From positions 180,894 to 244,893 of the forward strand of contig MU001677.1 of assembly GCA_010093515.1 (NCBI GenBank): a stretch of DNA of 64,000 nt, in the 5' to 3' direction. The notes below the pieces were generated by a model. That model was not told the origin of the DNA. It searched no databases and saw nothing but the letters and a program-made list of their open reading frames with translations. The stretch comes from Lineolata rhizophorae. Taxonomy: Eukaryota; Ascomycota; Dothideomycetes; Lineolatales; Lineolataceae. The position numbers and the translations under genes are program-made. Positions 20,855 to 32,280 of this stretch are shown piece after piece. How positions within the stretch are numbered: position 1 is the first letter of the stretch; every line of letters begins with the position of its first letter.

Positions 20855-21990
20855 TCACGCCCCCGCCGCCGCGCCTCTAGCCCTCTTCCTCCCGCCCCTC
20901 CCCCCCCCACCACCACCGCCGCCACCCTCCCCATCCTCCCTCTTCCTCTTCCCCGCCCGCCCCCCCTTAGGCCTGTACGCCCCGTCGTCGTCCTGCGGCG
21001 CCGCCCTCTTCCTTCCCCTGCCCGTCCCCGGCGCCGGGTGCGGATGATGATGCTGGGCCTCGTGCGCGAAGTCGTCGTCGGCGGCGGCGGCGCCGTCATC
21101 GTGCGCGGCCCTAGCCCCCGCGCTCGACGCCGTCGCGACGCTCGCGCGCTTCGCGGCGCCCCTGGCGGCCGCCGGCGTCGCCAGCGCGTCGCCACCGGCG
21201 CCACCGCCCGACCCGTCCTTGTCCTGCAGGAAGACGTGCGGCTGGTAGTTGCGCAGCCAGTTGTAGACGGAGACGGGGTTGCGGGCGGCGAGCTCCTTGT
21301 CGGAGGGGATGTGGCGGGCCGAGGCGAGCAGGGGGCGGCCGAGGGCGATGCTGGGGTCGAAGACGGTCGGGTCCGTCAGCGCGGCGTCGAGCGCCGTCAG
21401 GTACTCGTCCTCGTGGGCGGGCGAGAGGTAGCCGGGCGGCGCGTCCAGGCGCAGCTCGGGCGGGAGGTGCGCCGCCGCCGCCGCCGCCGAGCCCCCCGCC
21501 GCCGCGGCGTCGCCCGCCCGCGTGTGCGGCGTGCTGGCCGCGAGCCGCGCCAGCGAGGGCGTCGTGAGCGGCAGGTCGTGCGAGGTCAGGGCGGGCGAGG
21601 CGGGGCCGGCGGGCGCGGGGGCGGAGCCGGCGAGGTCGAGCCGCAGGCGCGAGGGCAGGTGCGCCGTCTCGTTGAGGTCGAGCAGGATGTCGAGCAGCTG
21701 GCTGATGATGAGGCGAGCGGACGAGCAGGGTCAGCACGCGTACGTTCCCATCACGTCCCCATCTGGTCCTGAGGCCGCACGTCACGGACCCGCCGATATC
21801 GATCCAGGGGCAGGGGGACTCACTCGTTCTGCTCTTGCAGTCGCCGCGCCAGCGCCAGCGCCTTGTGCTCCTCCTTGAGCAGCCGGTTGCTCTCGCCGAT
21901 CTTCTCGTCGAAGCGCAGCCGCATCTTGCGGTACTTTTTGCGCCAGGACTTGATGGGCAGCTTGGCGTTGCCGTCGCCGCCGGTGCCGGT

Positions 21991-22024
<34 letters not shown>

Positions 22025-22089
22025 CCGCCGCCGCTGGCCGCGGCCGTGTCGGGTGCCGCCGCCGCGGCGACGCGCGACGAGGCTTCCAT
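20855..22089 (-). CDS. iec3: INO80 chromatin remodelling complex subunit Iec3
   Basis: Two exons on the minus strand, 22089-21824 and 21701-20855; the 122-base intron has a GTGAGT donor and CATCAG acceptor. The join restores NDQLLDILLDLN in frame; the product is about 370 residues. The N-terminus is low complexity (Ala, Gly, and a Gly-Thr repeat). Then comes the IEC3 signature at about residues 50-95: KSWRKKYRKMRLRFDEK, ESNRLLKEEHKALALARRLQ, EQNDQLLDILLDLN, a coiled coil. A middle part (RHIPSDKELAARNPVSVYNW, LRNYQPHVFLQD) is followed by a basic tail with YRPKGG and KRKRED, also typical of the family. Iec3 is a fungal subunit of INO80, which slides and exchanges nucleosomes. GC-rich repeats hide this gene behind longer shadow frames. 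Confidence 0.9.
21979..22032 (-). repeat. GC-rich coding microsatellite in iec3
   Basis: On the plus strand GCCGGT is repeated about six times and runs into (GCC)n. On the coding strand this gives Gly9 followed by alternating Gly-Thr. Likely length-variable between strains. Confidence 0.8.
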
Positions 22090-23984
22090 CGCGTTGGGCG
22101 GCGCGTGGGTGCGTGCGGGCGGACTCTCAACGGGCAGGGGCAGCCGTCGGAGCCCCGTGAGGGTGTGCGGGCGTCGTGGTGCGGGAGAGAGAAGCGCGGG
22201 CCGTCGATGGAGATGCAAAAATTCCGACCAGGCGCGCGGGTGATGCTGAGGCGGTGGAGGCGGAGCGGAGAGGAGGTGGAAGAAAGACGGAAGGGTGGAG
22301 GGCGCCGAGGCCCGCCGTGATGCCCGGGCCCGGCCTCCCTCGCGCTGGCATCCGCACGCGAAGCTGTCCAGCCCGGCGCTCGTTATTGGCCGTCGATTCG
22401 GCTGCGCAAGCCCCGAAATAGGAATAAGAAAATCAAGCTGAAAAACAAAAGAGGAAGAATGCAAAAAGTGAGCTATTCCCGCGCCCAAAAAATGGCGGTC
22501 GATAGCCGTAGTCGGGTTGGAGTTCCTACCAAGGACGGCGGAGTGGTCTTCTCGGCGCGCTCCTCGACGCACACCTCAGCTGCTCCGCTCCGCAGATATA
22601 GTCAATGTGCGTGTATGTGTGCGTGTATGTGTGCGTTCACAAATATTCGTCCTCGCGGCTGTTCAGTGCAATCCTTGCTCCATGTGCTGAACTCCTCTAG
22701 GCTTATCTGGAGAGCTCCTGCATGTATCAGCTGAGCAGCTCCCGGATAATGCTGCTCTCCACCACCTGGAAAGTTTACATCCTCGGTGGAATGCGTGGCA
22801 TCTGGACCTCCGTCCGTCTTCCACCGCGCCCCTCTGCGTACCACATTCTTTTTCACAGACAGCCAACTCCGCTCCCGCGGCAGTGAGACTGGCCAGCAGC
22901 AACAGCCAACGTCCCGGCCCTAGGGCGGCCTAGGCCCGGGGCCAGGCCCAGGCGCGGACCGCTCCGGATCTGCCGCTCAGGCGTGTTACGCGGCCGCGCT
23001 CACGGCCCCCCAAAGAGCGCGCCGGGATGGCGCGCACGCGGGAAAAGGCAAGCTTCACTGCTACGTGCTGTGCAGGACCGCGCCCTGCCCGATTCCCACG
23101 CTGTCTGCGAGCAAAGGAGAGGCTCGAGGAAGCGCCAAGTACATACGCACGCGCTGCACCCGGCTGAGGCGCTGCTTGAAGAGCCCTGGCACCCGTACGG
23201 CCTGGCCCGGCTGTGGCGCTGTTGCGGGCTGGCTGCGGCTTTGTCTGAACGGCAGCGTCTACGCGCCGTTTCTTCTTTTTCTTTTCTTTCTTTTTTTTCC
23301 TTTTCCCCTCCACATTCTAGGCGTCTCATTCGCCGGCCGCGTGCTCACGCTCGGAGAAGAAAGAAGAGCAGCTGCGCAAGCTGCGCTCCCGGGCTCGGAC
23401 TGCGCTCGTCAGCTGCAGCTAGCTGCTTGGGTGGTAAACCTTAACCGCTCCGCTCCGCTCCCCGTACTCCATTCCTACCCAGGTCCAGGCTACCTACCAA
23501 CCGGGCACACACGCTCCACCCGCGCCGTCCTCCCTCCCCCCCCCCGGCCCTCCGATTGAACAGCAAACAATTCCTCCGTCTCCGGTCCGGCCCAAAGGAC
23601 ACGAGTGTCGGCGGACGCGCTCGGAAACGCAGCCGCCCCGTCAACTAATCCCCCGGTACGCGGAGCCGCACGCACACGCCTCCGCCGGGCTACATACCTT
23701 CCTACATCGTAGCTCGACGCCGCACACGCACGCAAACCCACACACGCGTACACGGCCGACCCGGGCATCCATTCATCCCCCCCTTCCTTCGACCGCCACA
23801 TATCTCTCGTCCCTGGAGCGCCTCGCCCCGCCGCTGCTCCTCCAACACGCCCGCCCTACCTACGGCCCGCAACCGCCTGCCTCGGCCCTCCGCCGCCCGT
23901 CCCGCGCACCCCCCGCCTCGCCCTCGCCCTCGAACTCCCCCGCCCTCGATCTCCCCCGCCCGGTTCCCGCACGCCGCCGCCGCC
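22090..23984. other. Long divergent promoter region between iec3 and the ORM gene
   Basis: 1.9 kb with no supportable gene. It contains a GTGTATGTGTGC repeat near 22607-22633, a T/C-rich tract (about 23270-23310), C-runs near 23537, and a strongly pyrimidine-rich leader (about 23700-23984) just before the ORM ATG. Such CT-rich leaders are common upstream of well-expressed fungal genes. Confidence 0.45.
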
Positions 23985-24917
23985 ATGAGCTCCAAGAACC
24001 CGCGCCGGAGGCGGTCCAGCAGCCTCGTCTACACGGAGCCGCCTGAGTCGATGGAGCAGATCAGCGACCAGGCGGCGCTGCCGAACCTGAACGCCGAGTG
24101 GGTCAACGCGAAAGGTGGGTTTTTGAATTTTCTCGATTTCCGGGGGCGCGAGGGGGTTTTTGGAACTCCGAGAGGGGGGGGAGGAGGGGAGGAGGGGACG
24201 GGACGGGAGGGAGGGGGCGGGGCAAAGATGGGGACGGAAGAAGAAGAAGCGGCGCGGCTGGTCGTACTTTTTTCTTTTGTTCTTTTTTTTTTTTTTTGGT
24301 GGAGAGGGAGGTCATAAAAGCACAGGACATGGGGCTAACAGGATAACGGGCAAATTTTTCCGCAGGCGCCTGGATGATACACTTCGTGCTCATCGTGTGC
24401 CTCAAGATCCTCTACGACATCATCCCGGGCGTGTCGCAGGAGACGTCGTGGACGCTGACCAACATCACGTACATGATGGGCTCGTACCTCATGTTCCACT
24501 GGGTGCGCGGCGTCCCCTTCGAGTTCAACGCCGGCGCCTACGACAACCTCAACATGTGGGAGCAGATCGACAACGGCGACCAGTACACCCCCGCCAAGAA
24601 GTTCTTGCTTTCCGTGCCCGTCATCCTGTTTCTCATCAGCACCCATTACACCCACTACGACCTCACGTACTTCATGATCAACTTCCTCGCCACCCTGGCC
24701 GTCATCATCCCGAAGCTGCCTGCGGTACGTTTTGCTCTCTCTCTTTTTCTTTCTTTCTTTCCTTTTTTTTTTTTTTTTTTGCTTTCTTTCCGCCCTTTCC
24801 GATTTGTGCGGGTCTTGGCGCGCTGTGCCTTTTTGTTGTTGTTCGGGCTAACTTCAGTCGCAGCTCCACCGCCTCCGCATAGGCCTCTTCTCCGGCGATC
24901 CATACGACGACAGGTGA
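23985..24917 (+). CDS. orm1: ORM/ORMDL family sphingolipid biosynthesis regulator
   Basis: Three exons, 23985-24114, 24366-24724 and 24864-24917, giving 180 residues, the normal ORM length. ORM proteins sit in the ER membrane and hold back serine palmitoyltransferase; phosphorylation of the N-terminus releases them. Visible: a Ser/Arg-rich N-terminal tail (NPRRRRSSSLVYTEP) with likely kinase sites; LNAEWVNAKGAWMIHFVLIV; the conserved TWTLTN-type motif (SWTLTNITYMMGSYLMFHW); WEQIDNGDQYTPAKKFL; STHYTHYD; and PKLP joined to LHRLRIGLF. Of two AGs at the last acceptor (24857, 24863), the second gives the family spacing PKLPxLH; the first would add SQ. Intron 1 is 251 bases and carries G and T homopolymers. 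Confidence 0.92.
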
Positions 24918-26615
24918 CGGCGCTCCAGTAGGCGCGAACAGAGTCAGTGGGGGGCGTAGGGTGTGTGGGTGCGGGTGTGTGTGCGCGCGTGTGCGTCTAT
25001 TGTTGCCATCGTCAGCCGGCTCTCACGCAGACCGCGGCTCTATTCTTTTTTCTAGTTTCTTTCTGTCTAGTGTCTTTATAGCAACCAAAAAGAGTAATTC
25101 CTCTGTATTAGCTAGTCAATTTTTTTTTTTTGTTTCCCTACTCTGTTTCCCTTTTACTTTCCTGTTTCCGGCTGGTGGGATTTACTAAAGCAGGTATTAA
25201 AGCATCGTGGCGTCTTTCCGGGGGCCCTACTTGTTCTTTCCCTCCGCTTTTGTGGAGGAAAACCCAAGAAAAAAAAAGCCGAGAATCTTGAGCGAGGGAA
25301 AAAAGAAGAGCGTGCGTCCGAATGGTCCGTCCTTCCTTTGAAAACGTATACCCTTAGATCTTTTCTCTTCTCTTCCTGTGTTTTCATCGTGTCCGTGTTC
25401 TCCGACCTTGCGTTTCTCTTCCTGTTTGTGTCTTGTTAAGGGTCTTTCTCCAGGTGTTTTTTTTTTCTCTCCTTATAGTGCGCCTGTGTCTGTGTGTCTA
25501 TTGTCTCTTTGGCTATCATGGCGATGCTGACGTTCCTTTCTTACGGAGAAGTAGTTGTTGCATTGATCGAGGTAGCTAGGTAAATCAGCGGGCTGCCGTT
25601 CCAGGTTGCCCTGACTAAAATCTGGAAATGTTAGGCATTCGACTGTATGATGGTATCGCTCTGAATTTTGGGATATTCTTGATGCGGGTGGCCGAGATTG
25701 AGTGGCACGGAAGAGGAGTCCAAGCATATACCACGGACCAGCTTGAAGTGCTCGCTGAATGACGGTTGGTTGCATGTCGGTTTATACAAAGCGAATCGTT
25801 TTGAAATGTCTGAAGTAATGGACAATAATTCAACGGTATTGTTTGTCCTATTCACTTTGACGGGAACATACCTGGTTTGTAGTTGAGCAGAACTCTGTGG
25901 CTCTATTCCCCTATTTGAGAGGCTTCTTGCTCACTATCCAATCTTCCATGCGACAACATCAGAAACCCATACCACGTTGTCAGGCTCCCTTTCTAGTTCC
26001 AGTCATCGCAAGCCCTGCAGCTGTTCAAACGCATTCGAAGCATCACGCGCGCCTGTATCCGCCCTGAGAGCCTGAGATCCTACCCGCAGACCGGGCAGTA
26101 ACATCCACACGCCTTCTCCCCCCTCATCCCAGCCACCATGAGACGCATAAAAGCCGTCCCTTCCCTCCCCCAGGCCCCCCCTCGGCGCACCCCCCACCAC
26201 ACACGCGCCGACAATCCAACCGCCCATCATCCGCGCCCGCCCCAGCAAGAACCAACGCAACAACCGAGCAGCAAGTTCCACGCCCACCCTTTCCAGCCGT
26301 CCATCCAGCCCTCCCAGAACTCGTTCAGCGGCCGGTACGCCGGCGCGACGTAGCTGAGCACGGTCCGGGGGGCGCCGCAAAAGCCGACGTACAGCGTGCG
26401 GGTGAAAGCACGTTGGGCGTGTAGGTTGTTGATTGAGCGTTTTATTGAAAGGCGAAAGGAAGGCGCCACGGAATCCTCTTGTTGGAGGCTATCGTGTTTT
26501 CGGACGTATAAGGGTTCCACTTCGGGATTCTTGGAGTACACGTGAAGAGATGCAAAGAGCGTCTTGATAGCTGTTTGAGACAGGGTCGAGACTTCTTTCA
26601 CCTGGCTGCTAATCG
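24918..26615. other. Intergenic region with T-rich 3' flank
   Basis: 3' UTR of the ORM gene followed by T-rich tracts (25050-25150, 25458-25467). The 25960-26380 part has open frames on both strands but no family resemblance. No gene supported. Confidence 0.4.
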
Positions 26616-27473
26616 TCATATATACATGTAGACGACGAGGAGTTTGACCCAGTCTCCACGGAGCAACAGGGTTTCCTTCGGAAGGAGTGGCTTGTGCCAC
26701 CAAAGCGTGTACCTGAGTATTGCATGGACTAAACATTCAATGTTAGTCCCCCATCCTAAGCAAAGACCATCTTACTCACAAACGGCGTTGACTTGGAGCA
26801 AGATGGTAGGAAGACGGTCAATGACCCGCCCAATTACCTGATACAGCATCCACGTGACCTGTATAAGCACCAAGGCTTTTGCCAGATCAGTCGCTTTGCT
26901 CTTCGCGAGTATGCCTTCTTCTAGTATAGCCGGTGGATAACCGCATCGCACATCAACGAGTGAAGACTACAGGCGGCTGCAAACAAGCCTTTCGTCACGA
27001 ACAATATGCAAAGTGTCCGAACATTGGCCAAAGACGAGTCCAAAACTAATGAAGCCTCTCACAAATGTCTTATTAGTAGAAAAATAGGAAGGAAAATCAG
27101 ATCCCGATGGTTTGATTAGATTGGGTGAGCTGCGCATGCCAAAGTGCCGATCAGCGCTGCCAGTCAAACAGCTAATCATGCCTGACTTGTTTATCACGTA
27201 GGGGACTGGCAAAAGTATAATATTACTCCTCAGGCTTTTTGATGTGCACAGCTGAAAATCGTCAGTGGTAATGAGTTCATCCCGGCAAACCACCGGTACG
27301 GAACCTTCCCAGTGCCAAAAGGAGGCAGTAGCCAAGTCTAACAGACAGGCTTCATACCGTTCAATCGCTCCTTTCAAAGCATCACTCGATCTACAATGAA
27401 ACTGGTACCGTCTTTCCTTGCATAGATGATCGGTACACACAAGCTGACTGAATAAGTCAATATCTGGTCCCAC
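26616..27473 (-). CDS. Partial or broken gene for a fungal multi-spanning membrane protein
   Basis: The last two minus-strand exons are convincing: 26966-26780 and 26728-26616. They are joined by a 51-base intron (GTGAGT donor, GACTAAC branch, TTTAG acceptor) and end at TGA 26618-26616. They read SSLVDVRCGYPPAILEEG, KSKATDLAKALVLIQVTWML, YQVIGRVIDRLPTILLQVNA and then LWWHKPLLPKE. This resembles the recurrent pattern of a fungal membrane-protein family in which 'D+SKxD...LVxxQxxW...R' is followed by 'xxWWxKPL'. Upstream, 27473-26967 is an open frame of 168 codons (FWHWEGSVPVVCRDELIT) that may be an earlier exon, but no ATG starts it and no good donor joins it to 26966. The gene is therefore incomplete in my model or decayed. 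Confidence 0.4.
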
Positions 27474-28369
27474 GGACTCGGTTCGTTGGCTTTCTCTATC
27501 CCGCCTATCCTTGGATATTTAGCATCCTCGTCGCTTTTTAACTTCGGACGCGGTGGTAATATTGCTACCCTCGCTATGTTCTTTGTTTCTACTACAGCAT
27601 GCTTTGTTTGCTCCTCTACGTAAGAATAATTGTTTATATACACTTAATATCCGGACTTTGAATCACAGATTCCATACTTTTCTATACCATAGTCCAAAGA
27701 TATGGCGAATTGCATCTCAATTGGATCGAGATGGCATATTCGTAGTTTAGGTATCTACCATTCCAAGCGCGCACTTCGGTTCCTATTGCGATCCCTCGTT
27801 GGGCATCTTCTTCATGGTGTTAGTATGTGTCCTAGTCTAAAGTTGAATCGTGGAACTCACTAGCTGATGCCAAAGGCTACAACTCACTAGAAATTCACAC
27901 TAGATGATGACACACTCATAAGCTAGAACTCTCCCAGCGGTTCCACGTACATTAGACCTTATTTTTATTTCCTGGCCTCAAATTTTGTCGGCATATTGGA
28001 AGTCTGATATGTGTCTTGAAACTAGACATGCTCCTAGAAAGTTTTCAGTGCTCATGTAAAACGGTTACCTACCTTGCTGGAGAGCAGATTTTCAATGCTC
28101 CATAAAGTCCTAGGAATCTGGTGCGAGCACTAATATTTTCAAATACTCTAAACCGCGCCTGTCACTTCAACTTATAGAAGACGTCACTTACTCATTTATT
28201 CAAGCGTTTCTTATATCACTATGATGCTCTTCCCGAACAATAGTCCATAGGAATCTGTAATGCAATTCTTTTATTTCGTTCGTATTCACATCTCCCATAC
28301 CAAGTATGTACACATTACCTAACCAACGACGCTATTTTAACAAAAGTCACATCGTCACAAACCGCGACC
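27474..28369. other. AT-rich intergenic region
   Basis: Coding-like minus-strand codons (27643-27374, reading ILPPRPKLKSDEDAKYPRIG) may be another piece of the broken membrane-protein gene in a different frame. 27780-28330 is AT-rich, with no open frame of note. Confidence 0.35.
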
Positions 28370-30050
28370 CTATTGCGTCTGCAACGTCGTAAACGGCGTA
28401 TCCTCCGTCACGCTCTCCACCCTCCCCAGCAGAAACTCCAACTGCCTGTACATGGCGCTCGGCACGAACTGCGGCAGCATGTGGCCGGCCATGTTAACCT
28501 CGATCCAGGTGAGGCCGCGCTCCGTGTGGGTGGTGCCCATGACGCCGGCGCCGGCCAGGCTGGCGACGCTCTGGTCCTCGTGGTAGGGCACGAAGAAGGG
28601 GTCGGCGGGCTCGCTCTGGAAGCCCTGCTCGCCCTCCCAGGTCATGTTCTGGATGGCGAGCAGCGAGCCCTGGGCGAGCAGGATGTAGTCGGCGGTGCCG
28701 TGGGTGATGATGGTCTTGTTGGTCTGCTCGATGACGCCCGGTAGCACGCTGAGGGCCGTCTCTGGGCTGGTGTCCTGGTCGAGCACGCCGTCGGAGCAGA
28801 GCGCCCAGGTGGCGCCGACGGGCGCGTTGATGGCCTCCTGCACGTCGGAGCGGTTGAAGTAGACGGACGCGCCCGGCGGCGTGTACTCGAAGGAGCCCGG
28901 GAAGCCGAGCACGTCCCAGAGCACCGGGCACGTGTCCGTGATGCGGTACACGTTGAAGCACGGGTTGATGAGGAACTCGGCGTCCAGGATGTCGCCCCAG
29001 AGACCGCACTCTTCGGACTCCTCCGGCATCGGCATCGGGCCCGGCGGCGGAAAAACGAGGTAGGTCTCAATGAACGAGGTGAAGTTGCAGGCGTCGGCGC
29101 GGTCGTGGATGTCTTCGAGGAATGACTCGTTGAGGTTCAAGAGCGGGCCCCAATAATCGACAAAAGGGACGGCGGGGACTGGACTTGTCAGAAAACGGGT
29201 TCCTTCGTGGGTTGAAGAGGGAGACTCACTCTCTTCCTGGATAATGTCCTCGCTCAAACTCGGGTCGATGAGCATTATCGATTCGAGGTTGTAGTACGTA
29301 GTGTCCTCGGCATCAAACATCGCGTTGGAGATGTACGGGATGTACTTCCCCGCGTAGCTCTCGCCCGCGATATAAATCGACCTCTCGTGGAACCCGAACG
29401 TGTCGACGAAGTTCTTGAAGAAGCCGAGGAATTGGTCCGCGGCCATCTCCTCGTTCGTCGCCGTCGGCTCCCCCGTGGTGAAGCCGGTGCCGACGGGCTG
29501 CTCGACGTAGAGCATGTTGGTCAAGTTGTGCCAACTCCAAGGATTGCGGACAGGCTTGAAGGTGCCCCATTGCCAGAGGACGGGGCCGTTCTCTTGGAAC
29601 AACCCTTCGAGAGAGGAGCAGCCAGGACCGCCCTGCGCAGTTTGTTAATTTACAGATCTTGCCTTTGGGTCAATTGCTGCTCCTACGTTGAGCCAAATGG
29701 TGATCTCGTTCTCCGCGGCCGGGTTCTCCGAAGGGAAGAACCAGAAAAACAGCTCCGGCGAATCCTCCTCGTCAGAGATGGGCATCAGACCGGCGTATGA
29801 CTCGCCAACGTCGAAGTCAACCTCGGGGAGGCTGGTCCCGTCCACGGCATAACCTGAACAGAGCGGTCAGCATTCCAAGCTCCAAGAGGGTCGATTGGCC
29901 GCGTCGCATACTCGTCGTGTTGTCGTTCTGCGGCACAATCGTCGACTGTCTTTTCCCCACGGGTTTGGCGCTCCGCCGCGCATTCGGGATGCTAGCAGCG
30001 AAAGAGCTCGTCGCCGCAAGGGCAAGCAAAAAGGCACTCGTCCTCCACAT
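28370..30050 (-). CDS. Secreted serine carboxypeptidase (peptidase family S10)
   Basis: Four exons on the minus strand: 30050-29912, 29853-29687, 29632-29230 and 29178-28370. The introns are 58, 54 and 51 bases; all joins keep the frame; 505 residues. A signal peptide is clear ([20 protein letters not shown]), then a short propeptide. Family motifs: WLN joined across an intron to GGPGCSS (oxyanion region, about residues 100-109), [10 protein letters not shown] with the nucleophile Ser about 194, THGTADY with Asp about 400, and [10 protein letters not shown] with His about 469. The enzyme removes C-terminal residues from peptides at acid pH, outside the cell or in the vacuole. Several N-x-S/T sites (NLT, NES, NFT, NRS, NKT, NMT) suggest glycosylation. 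The third intron is a multiple of three bases long and open in frame, so retention would add 17 residues. Confidence 0.93.
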
Positions 30051-32280
30051 TTTGGAGCTTTTTTTTTCTGGCCGGACAAAAGCAATGAGTGCGCACCGGC
30101 AAAGGCGGGGGACAAGGAAGCGGTTTAGAAAGGAAGGACGGGCAGATCAAGCTCTTTTTGTACCACGCAATGCGTGAGATTGCTTCGCCCTGTGTCATTC
30201 ACACATTACACCATAGCTCGCCCGCGCAGCGCCAGCCACAGCTACCTGCTCGAACAGGCAGGCAGCTGGGGCCATGATCACGCCCCGCGCCAGCGACCGG
30301 GCGGTAGGAGCCGACCGATATCTGCCCACGAGCCATACAGTCGAGTACATGACGTCGCCGGGGATAGATTGCAGAGGCCAGCCGGGTGGGGAGCAGCCCG
30401 TATCGGGGACGAGGGGGACCCAAGCGACAAGGGCGCGCGCCCGGGCCCCGACCATGGATGATGTGTCTGCGAGAAACAAGCTCCAGAGCCAAGGTACGAT
30501 CCCGGCGGTACCGACCTGGCTGGCTCGACATACGCCTCTGTTCGCGGCGCCTCGGTCGCATTGCTCTCACGTAGTAAACGACGTTGAGCTGACTCAGCGC
30601 GGGCGATGATACCGATAGATACCGATAGATACCGATAGACACTAAGTACATATCTATTGGTCGCTATCGATGCTATCATCAACCACCCTGGGAACGGGAC
30701 CTAGGCTCTGATGCCTAACATAGCACGAACACATGACCAAGAAGTCACGTGGGTGATCTGTGATCCGTGAAGAACAGAATGTATATAACGACTCACGAAT
30801 CTCTCCTTAGATAGTCTTCATAGTCAATCTCCTACAAGTCTCGAACCCCTACTTGAATCTGCTTGTTCACATCGGCGCCTAACCCGCAACGGCCCCTGGC
30901 CAAGAATCATAAGCACTGTATGATACAGTATCCGTTAGATTTCACAGAACGGGTACGGACAGTCAGCCGTATGCCAGCGGTGCACGCTTTGCCCTACATA
31001 GCTCCCATGCGCCCGGAAGGCTATGGCAATCAGTCGCCCATTTTCTGCTCGGGGGCATGCTGTCTCGGGCAATAAGCCTCTCTCCCTCTCCACGGCGCCG
31101 CAACTCTGCCCGCCCCCCCCCACCCGGGTCCATTTTCCCGTCAAAGCCAGCAGCATTCGTGGACGTGTTGCGCAGCCCGGCGCGCCGTGCCAAGAAGGTC
31201 GGGATCCTTTGCGGCTTTGCCTGGCTTTTCCGCGCCGTCGGAAGGCGGTGCTTGGTACCTACTACGTACGTAGTATGTAAGATCGCTCGAGAGCGGAGCC
31301 GCCGCCGCCGCCGCCGTCGCCGTCGCGTTAGCTTCAAGAGCGTTCGCATAACACGGCCGGCCGACACCCCTCCGCCTCCTCCTCTTCGTTGCAAGGCGCA
31401 GCGGGCGGGCAAAAGAGATGGTACTGTATGTGCCAACCGCAGGCAGGTCCTCGATAACCGGGCCGGTAGGGATCGGGGGTCGATAGGTCCAAGACGTTCC
31501 TGGTAGGTGGGAGTGGCAGACGAGGCGGGGATCCCGCGCGGAGACGGTTGCCGTGCAGGGCAGGTGTCAGGGGCCGGGCGCCGCTCGCCTGGGGGCTGCG
31601 TGGCGGGCGCCCGCATAAAGCCGCCCCGCAGCCCCCAGGCGGGCCGAGCCAAACGTCGTAAGCCCATGAAGTGCCAGGCAAGAGTCATGTATCCCACGCC
31701 ATTTGCCAGCCCTCTGATTTGTTTTAGAAATCGCGGTGGGTTGATTGCTGGTTAGTGGACAATTTAAGCATTAGCTCTGGGCGGCGAGCCACGAATTGCC
31801 GCACGTGGATCCTCGTCCCAAGATAGATGCCTACAGGTATCCAATCCATGGATAGAGATTAACGGTGTCGACTTTCAAAGTTCGGATCACTATTAACATA
31901 GGAAATGCATCTTGAGCAGACAATGCCGGTGTGTCCTTTCCCTCTCGGTGGCCCCGGGGTATATAGCCCCTACCCAACTTCCCGTAACCATATCCTTCCG
32001 TACAGCCATGTAGTGAAATGAATAAAACAATAAAAAAAAACCTAAGCAATTCGCGGCGGCATATGCAATACCCGTATGCTCTGAAGTAACAGCAAGAGCC
32101 TCCTAAAATCTCAGGCACTCACCGCACGCTCTCAGCCAAACGCTTGCTCCAACCACGAGTTGCGACTCGGATCTGGCGCCGGCTGATGATGCAAGATCTC
32201 TGTCCCCAGTCAGACAGCGCTAGGAAGAAAAAGAAAAAAGAAATATAGATGCCGCTCTAGAAAAAAAAAGTAGGGCCGCT
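30051..32280. other. Long intergenic region, no gene recognised
   Basis: 2.2 kb. Contents: a 10-base tandem repeat (30611-30640), a C-run near 31111, an imperfect palindrome ACTACGTACGTAGT at 31261-31274, a CCG-type repeat at about 31300-31325, and an A-run near 32031. Overlapping open frames on both strands around 30200-30650 and 31000-31700 show no recognisable domain. Confidence 0.4.
30611..30640 (+). repeat. 10-base tandem repeat, ACCGATAGAT x3
   Basis: Three direct copies, the last with one change (ACCGATAGAC). Located between the carboxypeptidase promoter and unassigned DNA. Confidence 0.85.

Noticed and set aside
20702-21772. 356-codon plus-strand open frame
   Set aside because: Antisense to iec3, whose signature motifs are unmistakable on the other strand.
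22607-22633. GTGTATGTGTGC repeat as a telomere-like or CRISPR-like array
   Set aside because: Only two copies of a short unit; simple-sequence DNA, no spacers and not a telomeric motif.
26003-26380. 125-codon minus-strand frame after the membrane-protein fragment
   Set aside because: Gly/Arg-rich, lies beyond the stop at 26616 and has no recognisable domain.
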